DNA of 64,000 bases from Actinobacteria bacterium OV450 (GTDB lineage Bacteria; Actinomycetota; Actinomycetes; Streptomycetales; Streptomycetaceae): positions 25,214-89,213 of the forward strand of contig LJCW01000219.1 in the NCBI GenBank assembly GCA_001298555.1. Reading direction: 5' to 3'. The notes beneath the pieces were generated by a model. The model saw only the letters and a list, made by a program, of their open reading frames with translations. It ran no database searches and had not been told where the DNA came from. Positions 46,596-55,531 of this stretch are shown piece after piece. The stretch's first letter is position 1. Each line of letters starts with the position of its first letter. The translations under genes were made by a program, and so were the position numbers.

Positions 46596-47156
46596 TCAGC
46601 CGCCGTAGACGTGCGGGGCGAGGGTGCCGACGAACGGCAGGTTGCGGTACTTCTCCGCGTAGTCGAGGCCGTAGCCGACGACGAACTCGTTCGGGATGTC
46701 GAAGCCGACCCACTTCACGTCGATGGCGACCTTGGCGGCGTCGGGCTTGCGCAGCAGCGTGACGACCTCCAGCGAGGCCGGCTGGCGGGAGCCCAGGTTC
46801 GACAGCAGCCAGGACAGGGTCAGGCCCGAGTCGATGATGTCCTCGACGATCAGGACGTGCTTGTCCTTGATGTCGGTGTCCAGGTCCTTGAGGATCCGGA
46901 CGACACCGGAGGACTGGGTTCCGGCGCCGTAGGAGGACACCGCCATCCAGTCCATGGTGAGCGGGGTGGACAAGGCGCGCGCCAGGTCCGCCATCACCAT
47001 CACGGCGCCCTTCAGGACGCCGACGATGAGCAGGTCCTTGCCCGCGTACTCCGCGTCGATCTTCGCGGCCAGCTCGGCCAGCTTCGCGTCGATCTCTTCC
47101 TTGGTGATGAGCACCGACTGGAGGTCGCTGCCCATGTCCTTCTCGTCCACCCGCAT
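46596..47156 (-). CDS. hpt: Hypoxanthine phosphoribosyltransferase
   Basis: Purine salvage enzyme converting hypoxanthine or guanine with PRPP to IMP or GMP; 186 residues. The PRPP loop is [18 protein letters not shown], the N-terminal loop has [16 protein letters not shown], and the purine-site segment is [21 protein letters not shown]. Two starts are possible, ATG 47156 (used) and ATG 47135 (MGSDLQ); the latter has GAAGGA close by. The gene lies 66 bases after tilS, the common tilS-hpt-ftsH order. Confidence 0.95.
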   Translation of the reverse strand: MRVDEKDMGSDLQSVLITKEEIDAKLAELAAKIDAEYAGKDLLIVGVLKGAVMVMADLARALSTPLTMDWMAVSSYGAGTQSSGVVRILKDLDTDIKDKHVLIVEDIIDSGLTLSWLLSNLGSRQPASLEVVTLLRKPDAAKVAIDVKWVGFDIPNEFVVGYGLDYAEKYRNLPFVGTLAPHVYGG

Positions 47157-47221
47157 CACTTTCGTTGTCGGCCGGGGCTCCGGGGGGTCCCCCGGAGGAC
47201 TCAGCCGTGCTTCAGCACCAA

Positions 47222-48283
47222 TCAGCCCTGCCGGATGACAAGTCTGCCACCCTGCCGCTGCGCCTCGACCCTGCCGGGCAGGTTGATGGCACCCTGGCCC
47301 CGCCAGCCGGTGATGAGCCGGTCCACTTCCTCGATGTGGCGGGCGAAGAGGGAGCCTGCGGGGGAGCCGGCCGCGACCACGGCCCGGCGCAGCACGCGGC
47401 GGCGGACGGCCGGGGGCAGGGCGTACAGCTTGGCGCACTCCAGCCGGCCGTCCTCGTCCCGTACGCCCGTCTCGGCCTCGGCGGCCCAGGCGTCGAGGGC
47501 GTCGGCGTCGTCGCGGGACAGCTGGGCGGTGCGGGCGAGCGCCTCGACCACTCCCTTGCCGAGCGCCTTCTCGAGGGCGGGCAGTCCCTCGTGGCGGAGC
47601 CGGGAGCGGGTGTAGGCGGGGTCGATGTTGTGCGGGTCGTCCCAGACCGCCAGGGACTGGACCATGCAGGCCTTGCGGGCGGTCTGCCGGTCGATCTGGA
47701 GGAAGGGACGGCGGTAGCGGTGCGAGCGGCCCGGGCCGCCGGACACCTCGGCCATGCCGGAGAGCGAGCGGATGCCGGAGCCGCGGGCGAGGCCCAGCAG
47801 GACGGTTTCGGCTTGATCGTCCCGGGTGTGGCCGAGCAGCACGGCCGATGCGCCCAGACGGTCCGCGGCCTCGTCCAGGGCCGCGTAGCGGGCGTCGCGC
47901 GCGGCGGCCTCGGGCCCCCCGTCACGGCCGACGCGCACGGCGACGGACTCCACCGGGTCGAGGCGGAGTGCGGTCATGCGGGTGACGACCTCGGCGGCGC
48001 GCAGGTCGGAGCCGGGCTGGAGTCCGTGGTCGACGGTGATGCCGCCGGCCCGGATGCCGAGCTTGGGCGCCTCGAAGGCGAGGGCGGAGGCGAGGGCCAT
48101 CGAGTCGGCGCCGCCGGAGCAGGCGACGAGGACGAGCGGCGGGGAGCCGGCCGCGGTGCCGGGGGTCCCCCCGGACGGAGCCTGGGAGGGTTCGGCGGAA
48201 CGGTCGGTGAGGTCGGTGAGGACGTCGTGGAGTACGCGGCGGACCGCCAGGCGTATCGCCGCGACCGCAGGATGGGGACCCAT
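47222..48283 (-). CDS. tilS: tRNA(Ile)-lysidine synthetase TilS
   Basis: Converts the wobble C of tRNA-Ile(CAU) to lysidine; essential for reading AUA. The 353-residue protein has the PP-loop [18 protein letters not shown] (about residues 42-59), the [17 protein letters not shown] motif, and an N-type ATPase domain plus a C-terminal substrate domain. ATG 48283 is preferred; upstream in-frame sequence is not conserved and covers the promoter. Confidence 0.94.
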   Translation of the reverse strand: MGPHPAVAAIRLAVRRVLHDVLTDLTDRSAEPSQAPSGGTPGTAAGSPPLVLVACSGGADSMALASALAFEAPKLGIRAGGITVDHGLQPGSDLRAAEVVTRMTALRLDPVESVAVRVGRDGGPEAAARDARYAALDEAADRLGASAVLLGHTRDDQAETVLLGLARGSGIRSLSGMAEVSGGPGRSHRYRRPFLQIDRQTARKACMVQSLAVWDDPHNIDPAYTRSRLRHEGLPALEKALGKGVVEALARTAQLSRDDADALDAWAAEAETGVRDEDGRLECAKLYALPPAVRRRVLRRAVVAAGSPAGSLFARHIEEVDRLITGWRGQGAINLPGRVEAQRQGGRLVIRQG

Positions 48284-48435
48284 GTCCGGTGCCCTTCGGT
48301 GGAGTTCGGATGCCTCGAAGGCGTTGGGGTGTGGTACTGGAACGGCTGCTGTTCGGTGCTGTTCGACGCTGCCCTTGTGCCCCGGCCCCCGTGAGGAGCC
48401 CCCGCCGGGAGCCCTCGCGAGATGAGGGTTGTCAC

Positions 48436-48543
48436 TCAGAGTGCGTCGATGGTGACAGAACCGAGCCGTTCCCTGAGCATCGCACGCCCTTCCACGCCCC
48501 ACGGTCCCTCGGACGGGTGACGCTGCTTCCCCCAGTGAGACAT
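48436..48543 (-). CDS. Possible 35-residue small protein
   Basis: A short frame beginning [16 protein letters not shown] and ending VTIDAL, with GGGGGG 8 bases before ATG. It fills the 292-base gap between the metalloprotease and tilS. Codon bias fits the genome, but the length is too small to be sure. Confidence 0.4.
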   Translation of the reverse strand: MSHWGKQRHPSEGPWGVEGRAMLRERLGSVTIDAL

Positions 48544-48575
48544 GTTTACGCCCCCCGAGTCACCCCCCTTCGCTC

Positions 48576-49703
48576 CTATTCGCCCTTGCGGTGCACCCGC
48601 GCGACCCAGTCCGCGGGCTTGGCGATCTCCGCCTTGGTCGGCAGCGTGTTCGGAGAGGTCCACACCCGGTTGAAGCCGTCCATGCCGACCTGGCCGACGA
48701 CGGCGCGCACGAAGCGCTCGCCGTCGCGGTACTGGCGCAGCTTGGCGTCCAGCCCCAGCAGCCTGCGCAGCGCGGCGTCGAGGCGGCCCGCCCCGCTGGC
48801 CCGGCGCTGCTGGAACTTCTCCCGGATCTCGGCGACCGAGGGCACCACCGCGGGGCCGACCCCGTCCATGACGTAGTCGGCGTGGCCCTCCAGCAGGGAC
48901 ATCACGGCGGTCAGGCGGCCGAGCACCTCGCGCTGTTCGGGGGTCTGGACGAGTTCGACCAGGGAGCGGCCCTCGTCGCCCTGGTCGGAGTCCGGACGGC
49001 CCCCGGCGAAGGACTGGGCGGCTTCGCGCAGCCGTTCGAGGATGGTCGCCGGGTCCAGCTCGGTGGCGCCGAGGAAGGTCTGGATCTCGCCCTCCAGGTG
49101 GTCGCGGAGCCAGGGGACGGCCGTGAACTGCGTACGGTGCGTCTCCTCGTGCAGGCAGACCCACAGCCGGAAGTCGTGCGGGCGCACGTCCAGCTCGCGT
49201 TCGACGTGCACGATGTTGGGGGCGACGAGGAGCAGCCTGCCGCCGCCCGCGGCGGAGCCCGGCAGATCACGGCCGGCCGGGGCGAAGGTCTCGTACTGGC
49301 CGAGCACGCGGGAGGCCAGGAAGCTGAGCAGCATGCCCAGCTCGACACCGGTGACCTTGCCGCCGACGGTGCCGAGGACGGCTCCGCCGGGCGCTCCGGC
49401 GCGGCGGTCCTGCATCCTGCCGAGCAGCGGGCCGAGGAGCTCGCGGAAGCCGGCCACGTTGGCCTTGACCCAGCCGGCCCGGTCGACGACGAGAACGGGG
49501 GTGTCGGGGACGGCCGCGCCCTCGGGGATCATGCGGGTGAACTCGCGTACGTGGCGTTCGGACGTCCTGGCATGCCGGCGCAGCTCCGCCACCACCGCGC
49601 GGGCCTCGTCGCGGCTGACCTCGGGACCCGGCCGCACCAGCCGGGTCGCGGTCGCCACCGCGAGATTCCAGTCGACCATCTCGGCACCACCGATGCTCGT
49701 CAT
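48576..49703 (-). CDS. Zincin-like metalloprotease (DUF2342, coenzyme F420 biosynthesis-associated type)
   Basis: A 375-residue protein of the actinobacterial DUF2342 family. The zinc site is HEETH (His185-Glu186-x-x-His189) in VCLHEETHRTQFTAVPWL, with the later SLLEGHADYVMDGVG likely supplying the third ligand. Further family blocks are LLVAPNIVHVERELDV and FVRAVVGQVGMDGFNRVW. No signal peptide or TM helix, so it is cytoplasmic. Substrate unknown. It is between dacB and tilS, as in other Streptomyces. The start ATG 49703 could alternatively be 49679. Confidence 0.88.
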   Translation of the reverse strand: MTSIGGAEMVDWNLAVATATRLVRPGPEVSRDEARAVVAELRRHARTSERHVREFTRMIPEGAAVPDTPVLVVDRAGWVKANVAGFRELLGPLLGRMQDRRAGAPGGAVLGTVGGKVTGVELGMLLSFLASRVLGQYETFAPAGRDLPGSAAGGGRLLLVAPNIVHVERELDVRPHDFRLWVCLHEETHRTQFTAVPWLRDHLEGEIQTFLGATELDPATILERLREAAQSFAGGRPDSDQGDEGRSLVELVQTPEQREVLGRLTAVMSLLEGHADYVMDGVGPAVVPSVAEIREKFQQRRASGAGRLDAALRRLLGLDAKLRQYRDGERFVRAVVGQVGMDGFNRVWTSPNTLPTKAEIAKPADWVARVHRKGE

Positions 49704-49751
49704 GCGTCAACCGTACGTGGACCGGGGCCGGTGCGGAGCCCCCCGGAACCG

Positions 49752-51200
49752 CTACGAGGCCCGGGCGACGGCCGCGGCGAGCTTGTCGAGGCCCTTCTCC
49801 GCAGCCCCCGGGTCAGGGGTGTTCGCGGTCAGGAACGCGAAGGCGAGCAGTCGGCCGGAGGGGTCGACGACGGTGCCGGCGAGGGAGTTCACGCCGCTCA
49901 GGGTGCCCGTCTTGGCACGGACGAGGCCGGCGGCCGGGGAGGTGCCGGCGTTGCGGCTGCGCAGGGTCCCGGTGAATCCGGCGACGGGCAGTCCGGTGAG
50001 CACGGGCCGCAGCTCCGGCCGCAGCGGGTCGGCGGCCTTGGCCAGGAGTCCGGCGAGCAGCCCGGTGGTGGCCTTGTCGGCGCGGCCCAGGCCGCTGCCG
50101 TCTGCGAAGCGGGCGCCGGCGGTGTCGAGGCCGAGGGCGGTGAGCCGGTCGGTGACGGCCCTCTCGGCCCCTTCGAAGCTGGCGGGCTGTCCGGAGGCGA
50201 GGGCGGTCTGGCGGGCCAGGACCTCGGCGATGTCGTTGTCGCTGTTCGTCAGCATCCGCTCGACGAGGCCGCCGAGCGGGGTGGAGAGGGTGGTGGCGAG
50301 CGGCTGGGCGCCGGCGGGCGCCTTGGCCCTGGCGGGGTCGCCGGTGACCGTGATGCCGCGCTCCCTCAGGAGGGCGGCGAAGGTGCGGGCGGTCTCCCGG
50401 GCGGGGTCCTCGACCCGCTCGACGGGCCCGGAGGTGGAGTCGTCGGGGCGGCCCTCGTCGGCCGCGAGGGAGGTGATCAGCGCGATGTTGGGGTTGTCGC
50501 CGATGGGGTGGCGGGCGGGCCCGGTGAACAGGGTGTCGTCGTAGCCGAGGCGCACGGCGGCGGTACCGGCGGCCTTGAGGGCCTGGGCGGCGTCGGCGGC
50601 GAGGGCGACGAGGCTGCCGCCGGATCCGGCGGGGCTCTTCTTCTTGGCGGTGAGGGAGGGGTCTCCGCCGCCGACCAGGACGATCTCGCCGGGGCCGGCG
50701 CCGGGGGTCACGGTGGTGCGGATCCGGTGTTCGGGGCCGAGCGCGGAGAGCGCGGCCGTAGCCGTGGCGATCTTGATGGTGGAGGCGGGGGTCATGGGCT
50801 CGCGCGGCCCGGACTCGAAGAGCACCTGGCCGGTGGCGGTGTCGATGACCGAGGCGGTGCGGGCCGTACCGAGGGCGGGGTCGGCCAGCAGCGGCCGCAG
50901 GACGTCGGCGAGGCGCCCGGAGCCGGCGGGCGCGGCCCCGGCGTCGGCCTTGCGCAGGGCGGCCGGGCCGATCGCGGAGAGCACCCCGGGGGCGCTGGGC
51001 GCGGCCTGCGGCTCGCGTCCGCCGCCGGCGTCGCCACCGTGATCTGCGCCACCCGTGAGGCCCCAGGAGGCGGCCCTGTCCCGCTCGGCCTTACGCTGGC
51101 CGGAGTCCCAAGGACCGGCGGCGGCCACCGCAGCCACCGACAGGGCGAGGCCGGCCACGGCCGACACCGCGATGAGCTGCCACGTCTTGACCAAGGGCAC
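49752..51200 (-). CDS. dacB: D-alanyl-D-alanine carboxypeptidase/endopeptidase DacB (PBP4 type)
   Basis: Class C low-molecular-mass penicillin-binding protein that trims or cross-cuts peptidoglycan; 482 residues. An N-terminal TM/signal anchor (about 5-28) leads to the transpeptidase-like domain with SxxK (PMTPASTIKIATA, Ser140-Lys143 counted from GTG 51200), SxN (TNSDNDIAEVLARQ) and KTG (RAKTGTLSGVNSLAG). The 140-residue insertion between SxxK and SxN typical for PBP4 is present (TVTPGAGPGEIVLVGGGDPSL). ATG 51230 or 51245 is possible but lacks a ribosome site. Divergent from ppa. Confidence 0.92.
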   Translation of the reverse strand: MPLVKTWQLIAVSAVAGLALSVAAVAAAGPWDSGQRKAERDRAASWGLTGGADHGGDAGGGREPQAAPSAPGVLSAIGPAALRKADAGAAPAGSGRLADVLRPLLADPALGTARTASVIDTATGQVLFESGPREPMTPASTIKIATATAALSALGPEHRIRTTVTPGAGPGEIVLVGGGDPSLTAKKKSPAGSGGSLVALAADAAQALKAAGTAAVRLGYDDTLFTGPARHPIGDNPNIALITSLAADEGRPDDSTSGPVERVEDPARETARTFAALLRERGITVTGDPARAKAPAGAQPLATTLSTPLGGLVERMLTNSDNDIAEVLARQTALASGQPASFEGAERAVTDRLTALGLDTAGARFADGSGLGRADKATTGLLAGLLAKAADPLRPELRPVLTGLPVAGFTGTLRSRNAGTSPAAGLVRAKTGTLSGVNSLAGTVVDPSGRLLAFAFLTANTPDPGAAEKGLDKLAAAVARAS

Positions 51201-51364
51201 CTCGGACCAGCCCCTTTCGCGATCACACATATGCGTGAGGGACACTTAACCACTGCGTCTTGCCGCGAGCATGGCACCCCACCCCGGTTGGGCTGGGAGG
51301 GACGCGCACGCAGGTGAATGAACGCAGTCTCGAAGCAATGAAGCTGATCATGGAGGAGCAGGAC

Positions 51365-51859
51365 GTGGAGTTCGACGTCACCATCGAGATCCCCAAGGGT
51401 TCGCGGAACAAGTACGAGGTGGACCACGAGACCGGCCGGATCCGTCTGGACCGTCGCCTCTTCACCTCCACCAGCTACCCGGCGGACTACGGCTTCGTCG
51501 AGAACACCCTCGGCGAGGACGGCGACCCGCTGGACGCGCTGGTCATCCTGGACGAGCCGACCTTCCCGGGCTGCCTGATCAAGTGCCGCGCGATCGGCAT
51601 GTTCCGCATGACGGACGAGGCGGGCGGCGACGACAAGCTGCTGTGCGTGCCGGCCTCGGACCCGCGCGTGGAGCACCTGCGGGACATCCACCACGTGTCG
51701 GAGTTCGACCGCCTGGAGATCCAGCACTTCTTCGAGGTCTACAAGGACCTGGAGCCGGGCAAGTCGGTCGAGGGCGCCAACTGGGTGGGCCGCGCCGAGG
51801 CCGAGGCCGAGATCGAGGCCTCGTACAAGCGCCTGGAGGCGCAGGGCGGCCACCACTGA
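51365..51859 (+). CDS. ppa: Inorganic pyrophosphatase Ppa
   Basis: Family I soluble pyrophosphatase, 164 residues, hydrolysing PPi from biosynthesis. It has [17 protein letters not shown], the metal-site signature [20 protein letters not shown] and [20 protein letters not shown], then [19 protein letters not shown] 51365 is chosen because GGAGGAG ends 6 bases upstream and the family begins [13 protein letters not shown] 17-bp hairpin (51923-51959) terminates it. Confidence 0.96.
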   Translation: MEFDVTIEIPKGSRNKYEVDHETGRIRLDRRLFTSTSYPADYGFVENTLGEDGDPLDALVILDEPTFPGCLIKCRAIGMFRMTDEAGGDDKLLCVPASDPRVEHLRDIHHVSEFDRLEIQHFFEVYKDLEPGKSVEGANWVGRAEAEAEIEASYKRLEAQGGHH

Positions 51860-51922
51860 GTCCGCTCCACCGGTAGCGGAACGGCGGGATTTCCCGCTGT
51901 CCCCGCACCCCTGTGACACACG

Positions 51923-51959
51923 ACGGGCGGTACCCCTTCACCGAAGGGGTACCGCCCGT
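51923..51959 (+). terminator. ppa terminator
   Basis: A perfect 17-bp stem (51923-51939 with 51943-51959) with loop ACC, 63 bases after the ppa stop and before the ThrE-type gene. Confidence 0.85.
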
Positions 51960-52033
51960 TCGTCATGTGGTTTCGCCGGGGACGAAAGGGTTCCGCATAC
52001 TGATACCCGGGCTGGTCGGGGACTGGAGGACGT

Positions 52034-53683
52034 GTGGCGGAGGCCGAGGGATCCGGGGGCACGGAGGACCGGAAGCCGAAATCGGACGAGGCGCACAGCG
52101 CCTTCGCTCCGCCCGCCGGGATCGAGCCCGAACCGGTCGACGAGGACCAGCCGACCTCGGAGTTCACCGTGCCGGCCGGGCTGCCCGCGCCGCCGGTCGA
52201 ACCCGAGGGCTCCGCGTTCGCGCCCCCGGCCACCTACAGCGCCCAGCACTCCCCGCCCGCGTACACCTCCGGCCACGGCTTCCCCGTCTCCCTGATGAAG
52301 GAATCCCCCTGGCAGGACCGCATGCGCACGATGCTGCGCATGCCGGTCGACGTCCGGCCCGTCCCCGAGACCGCACACAAGCACAGCGAGACCGGGCCGG
52401 CCGTGGGCCGCATCCTCGACCTGACCCTGCGCATCGGCGAGCTGCTGCTCGCGGGTGGTGAGGGCGCCGAGGACGTGGAGGCCGCGATGTTCGCGGTGGC
52501 CCGCTCGTACGGGCTGGACCGCTGCGAGCCCACGGTCACCTTCACGCTGCTGTCGATCACCCACCAGCCCTCCCTGGTCGACGACCCGGTCTCGGCGAGC
52601 CGGACCGTGCGCCGCCGCGGCACCGACTACACCCGTCTGGCCGCGGTCTACCAGCTGGTGGACGACATCAGCGCGCACGAGATCGAGCTCTCCCTGGAGG
52701 AGGCCTACCGTCGCCTCGCCGAGATCCGCCGCAACCGGCACCCGTATCCGTCCTGGGTGCTCACGGCGGCCGCCGGGCTGCTCGCCGGGGCCGCCTCCAC
52801 CCTGGTCGGCGGTGGCGTGTTCGTCTTCTTCGCGGCCGCGATCGGCGCGATGCTCGGCGACCGGCTGGCGTGGCTGTGCGCCGGGCGCGGGCTGCCGGAG
52901 TTCTACCAGTTCGTAGTGGCCGCCATGCCGCCCGCCGCGATCGGCGTGGCCCTGAAGCTGGCCGAGACAGACGTCCGGGCCTCCGCGGTGATCACCGGCG
53001 GGCTGTTCGCGCTGCTGCCGGGGCGGGCCCTGGTCGCGGCGGTGCAGGACGGGCTGACCGGCTTCTACATCACCGCCTCGGCCCGACTGCTGGAGGTCAT
53101 GTACCTCTTCATCGGCATCATCATGGGCGTACTGGTCGTGCTGTACCTCGGGCTCCAGCTCGGCGCCTCGCCGAAGCCGGAGGAGGTCCTCCAGATCACC
53201 CAGCGGCCGCTGATCCAGATCGCGGCCTCGATGGTGCTGGTGTTCACGTTCGCGATCCTGCTCCAGCAGGAACGTTCCACCGTGTTGATCGTGACGCTGA
53301 ACGGCGGGGTCGCCTGGGTGACCTTCGGGGCCCTGCACTACGCGGGCGGCATCCCTCCCGTGCCCTCCACGGCCATCGCCGCCGGCCTGGTCGGCCTGTT
53401 CGGCCAGCTCTTCTCCCGCTACCGCTTCGCCTCCGCCCTGCCGTACACGACGGCGGCCATCGGCCCGCTGCTGCCGGGCTCGGCGACGTACTACGGGCTG
53501 CTGCTGATCGCCGAGAACCGGCTGAACGAGGGCCTCGGCTCGCTGGTGAACGCCGCCGCCATCGCGCTGGCCATCGCGATCGGGGTCAACCTGGGGTCGG
53601 AGACCTCACGCCTGTTCATGCGGATCCCGGGCGCCGCGAGCGCCGCGAAACGCCGCGCGGCGAAGCGGACCCGCGGCTTCTAG
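52034..53683 (+). CDS. Threonine/serine exporter ThrE family protein
   Basis: A 549-residue membrane protein joining the ThrE N-terminal domain and the C-terminal ThrE_2 (DUF3815) helices. A Pro/Glu-rich cytoplasmic tail (1-110) precedes RILDLTLRIGELLLAGGEGAEDVEAAM and ITHQPSLVDDPVSASRTVRRRGTDYTRL (28 residues, ends given); about ten TM helices follow (YPSWVLTAAAGLLAGAASTL, FVVAAMPPAAIGVALKLAE, and others). ThrE exports L-threonine/L-serine in Corynebacterium. GTG 52034 has GGAGGA 5 bases upstream. Confidence 0.9.
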   Translation: MAEAEGSGGTEDRKPKSDEAHSAFAPPAGIEPEPVDEDQPTSEFTVPAGLPAPPVEPEGSAFAPPATYSAQHSPPAYTSGHGFPVSLMKESPWQDRMRTMLRMPVDVRPVPETAHKHSETGPAVGRILDLTLRIGELLLAGGEGAEDVEAAMFAVARSYGLDRCEPTVTFTLLSITHQPSLVDDPVSASRTVRRRGTDYTRLAAVYQLVDDISAHEIELSLEEAYRRLAEIRRNRHPYPSWVLTAAAGLLAGAASTLVGGGVFVFFAAAIGAMLGDRLAWLCAGRGLPEFYQFVVAAMPPAAIGVALKLAETDVRASAVITGGLFALLPGRALVAAVQDGLTGFYITASARLLEVMYLFIGIIMGVLVVLYLGLQLGASPKPEEVLQITQRPLIQIAASMVLVFTFAILLQQERSTVLIVTLNGGVAWVTFGALHYAGGIPPVPSTAIAAGLVGLFGQLFSRYRFASALPYTTAAIGPLLPGSATYYGLLLIAENRLNEGLGSLVNAAAIALAIAIGVNLGSETSRLFMRIPGAASAAKRRAAKRTRGF

Positions 53684-53754
53684 CCCCGCGCGTCCCGGCG
53701 CCCCGGGCACGCCCACGCACGCGAGAGCCCCGCACGCCCGCGCCCCGCGCACGC

Positions 53755-53792
53755 GAGAGCCCCGGGGACCCTCTCGGGTTCCCGGGGCTCTC
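53755..53792. terminator. Terminator between the exporter and DedA genes
   Basis: A 17-bp stem with one G-U pair (53755-53771 with 53776-53792) and loop TCTC, between two convergent stops. A partial copy of its left arm (GCACGCGAGAGCCCC) occurs at about 53717-53731. Confidence 0.8.
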
Positions 53793-53811
53793 GGACGGGC
53801 CGGTACGGCGC

Positions 53812-54561
53812 TCAGCGCTTGGCGTGGCGGCCGCTGCGCCGAGCCGGGGCGCCCGGGGCCTGCGGGTCCTCGGCGGTCGCGGGCTGCCCGCCGGAGGCCG
53901 CCGCCGCCTTCTTCTCCTTGCGGGACTTCAGCACCTCGAAGATCACCGGGATGACGGAGACGAGCACGATGACGATGAAGATCGGCTCGACGTTCTTCTT
54001 GATGAACTCGAACTGGCCGAGCTGGTAGCCCAGGACCGTGACGCCCGCGCCCCACAGGACACCGCCGATGACGTTGAACGTCAGGAAGGTGCGGTACTTC
54101 ATCGCCGTCGCGCCCGCCACCATCGGCGCGAAGGTGCGGATGATGGGCACGAAGCGCGCGAGCACGATGGCCTTGGGGCCGTGCTTCTCCATGAAGTCGT
54201 GCGCCGAGTCGAGGTTCTCGCGCTTGAAGAGCTTGGAGTTCGGCCGGTTGAAGATCTTCGGACCGAACACCTTGCCGATCATGTATCCGACCTGGTCACC
54301 GAGGATGGCAGCGGCCGAGATCAGGGCGCAGACCAGCCACAGCGGCTCCTTGATCGCCCCGCTCGCGGTGAACAGGCCGGCCGTGAAGAGCAGCGAGTCC
54401 CCGGGCAGGAAGGCGAAGAGGCCCGATTCCGCGAAGACGATGACCAGGATGCCGATCAGACCGAATTGCCCGATCAGATACTCCGGGGACAGCCACTCAG
54501 GGCCGAGCGCAAGCGTGTACACGAGTTCCGGGCTCTCCTGGATCGGGGGTATCGCGGGCAT
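53812..54561 (-). CDS. DedA-family (VTT domain) membrane protein
   Basis: A 249-residue integral protein with about five TM helices. The DedA/VTT core reads ESGLFAFLPGDSLLFTAGLF, GDQVGYMIGKVFGP, KHGPKAIVLARFVPIIRTFAPMVAGA (26 residues, ends given) and FNVIGGVLWGAGVTVLGYQLG; the R in ARFVP and the Pro-rich re-entrant loops are present. Relatives transport or flip C55-PP and phospholipids. The C-terminal 30 residues are Lys/Ala-rich. It follows tipA on the same strand but a hairpin separates them. Confidence 0.92.
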   Translation of the reverse strand: MPAIPPIQESPELVYTLALGPEWLSPEYLIGQFGLIGILVIVFAESGLFAFLPGDSLLFTAGLFTASGAIKEPLWLVCALISAAAILGDQVGYMIGKVFGPKIFNRPNSKLFKRENLDSAHDFMEKHGPKAIVLARFVPIIRTFAPMVAGATAMKYRTFLTFNVIGGVLWGAGVTVLGYQLGQFEFIKKNVEPIFIVIVLVSVIPVIFEVLKSRKEKKAAAASGGQPATAEDPQAPGAPARRSGRHAKR

Positions 54562-54623
54562 CGCGGCAGGGCGCCCGCGGGTGCTGCGGAAAAGGCGGCG
54601 GTTTCAATTATCAACGCACAGGT

Positions 54624-54654
54624 CCCCCTCCCGGTTCCAGGTACCGGGAGGGGG
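54624..54654 (-). terminator. tipA terminator
   Basis: CCCCCTCCCGG (54624-54634) and CCGGGAGGGGG (54644-54654) form an 11-bp stem with a 9-base loop 15 bases after the tipA stop. Confidence 0.75.
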
Positions 54655-54669
54655 CCGTGTGAGGAACAT

Positions 54670-55101
54670 CTAGAGCTTGCGGACGGCGTTCGCGAAGATC
54701 GCGTCCCGCACGAAGACCGCCAGGCCGGGCCGGACGCCGTCGTAGTAGGCCGTGAAGCGCTCGTCCGCGACGTACATCTCACCCAGGCACGTGTGCATCT
54801 CGTGCGAGCAGGTGTAGCAGTTGCGGTCGATCCAGTTCCGGTGCTCCTCGGCCGCGTCCATGGCCTCCTCGGAGTCCGCGGCCGCACCGGCGGCGAGCAG
54901 CGCGGCGAACCGCCGGTTGATCCCGTCCGCCTCGTCCTGGAAGCGCTTCCAGTCCTCCTTCGTGTACGAGGCCGTCCGCCGGGCGGATTCCTTGTACGCA
55001 TCCGTGTGGCCCCAGCGCTCGTGCGCCTCGTCCCCGTACTGGTCGGGGTCGAAGTCGCCGAAGACCTCGAACTTCTCCTCGGGCGTGAGATTGATGCCCA
55101 T
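54670..55101 (-). CDS. tipA: TipAS, drug-binding domain from an internal start
   Basis: In-frame internal product of 143 residues starting at Met110 of TipAL (MGINLTPEEKFEVFGDF). GGAGG ends 8 bases before this ATG, the same arrangement by which S. lividans makes the short TipAS that sequesters thiopeptides. No DNA-binding domain is included. Confidence 0.75.
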   Translation of the reverse strand: MGINLTPEEKFEVFGDFDPDQYGDEAHERWGHTDAYKESARRTASYTKEDWKRFQDEADGINRRFAALLAAGAAADSEEAMDAAEEHRNWIDRNCYTCSHEMHTCLGEMYVADERFTAYYDGVRPGLAVFVRDAIFANAVRKL

Positions 55102-55428
55102 CCTCTGTGCCTCCATGGCGTGCTCCACGGCCGCGGCCATCTGCTGGAGCCGGGCGATCCGGTCGGACAGGAGGGCGTGCTGCCGGCGCAGGTGCTCCCT
55201 CGGGTCCGAGTCCGGATCGTCCAGCAGGACCGCGACCTCTTCGAGCGGGAAGCCGAGCTCCCGGTAGAACAGGATCCGCTGCAGCCGGTCCAGGTCGGCG
55301 TCGTCGTAACGCCGGTGGCCCGCGCTGCTGCGGGCGCTCGGGGCGAGCAGGCCGATCTCGTCGTAATGGTGCAGGGTGCGCACCGTGGTTCCGGCGAATC
55401 CGGCGACCTGTCCCACGGAGTAGCTCAT
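54670..55428 (-). CDS. tipA: Thiopeptide-responsive MerR-family activator TipA (TipAL)
   Basis: MerR-type activator of 252 residues that covalently captures thiopeptide antibiotics such as thiostrepton and switches on its own promoter. The winged helix (1-75) reads YSVGQVAGFAGTTVRTLHHYDEIGLLAPSARS (32 residues, ends given), a coiled dimer helix follows (about 76-108), and the TipAS domain runs from Met110 to the end. Cys207 and Cys214 in YTCSHEMHTCLGEMY match the S. lividans drug-linking cysteines; an extra Cys204 is present. GAGGAG stands 8 bases before ATG 55428, and the operator-promoter at 55460-55490 matches the known tipA promoter. Confidence 0.95.
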   Translation of the reverse strand: MSYSVGQVAGFAGTTVRTLHHYDEIGLLAPSARSSAGHRRYDDADLDRLQRILFYRELGFPLEEVAVLLDDPDSDPREHLRRQHALLSDRIARLQQMAAAVEHAMEAQRMGINLTPEEKFEVFGDFDPDQYGDEAHERWGHTDAYKESARRTASYTKEDWKRFQDEADGINRRFAALLAAGAAADSEEAMDAAEEHRNWIDRNCYTCSHEMHTCLGEMYVADERFTAYYDGVRPGLAVFVRDAIFANAVRKL

Positions 55429-55459
55429 CGTTTCCGCTCCTCTGGTCGGTACGCCCTTC

Positions 55460-55490
55460 ACTGTGGGTCCTCACGCCACGTGAGGTGCAA
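55460..55490 (-). promoter_or_regulatory. tipA autoregulated promoter with MerR-type operator
   Basis: On the minus strand -35 TTGCAC (55485-55490) and -10 CACAGT (55460-55465) are 19 bases apart, the long spacer typical of MerR-controlled promoters. Inside it the palindrome CCTCACG-TGG-CGTGAGG (55469-55485) is perfect. It closely resembles the S. lividans ptipA sequence. Confidence 0.85.
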
Positions 55491-55531
55491 GTCCCCCGGC
55501 CGGGGAGCCCCGGGGGCGGGACGGCCGTCGG

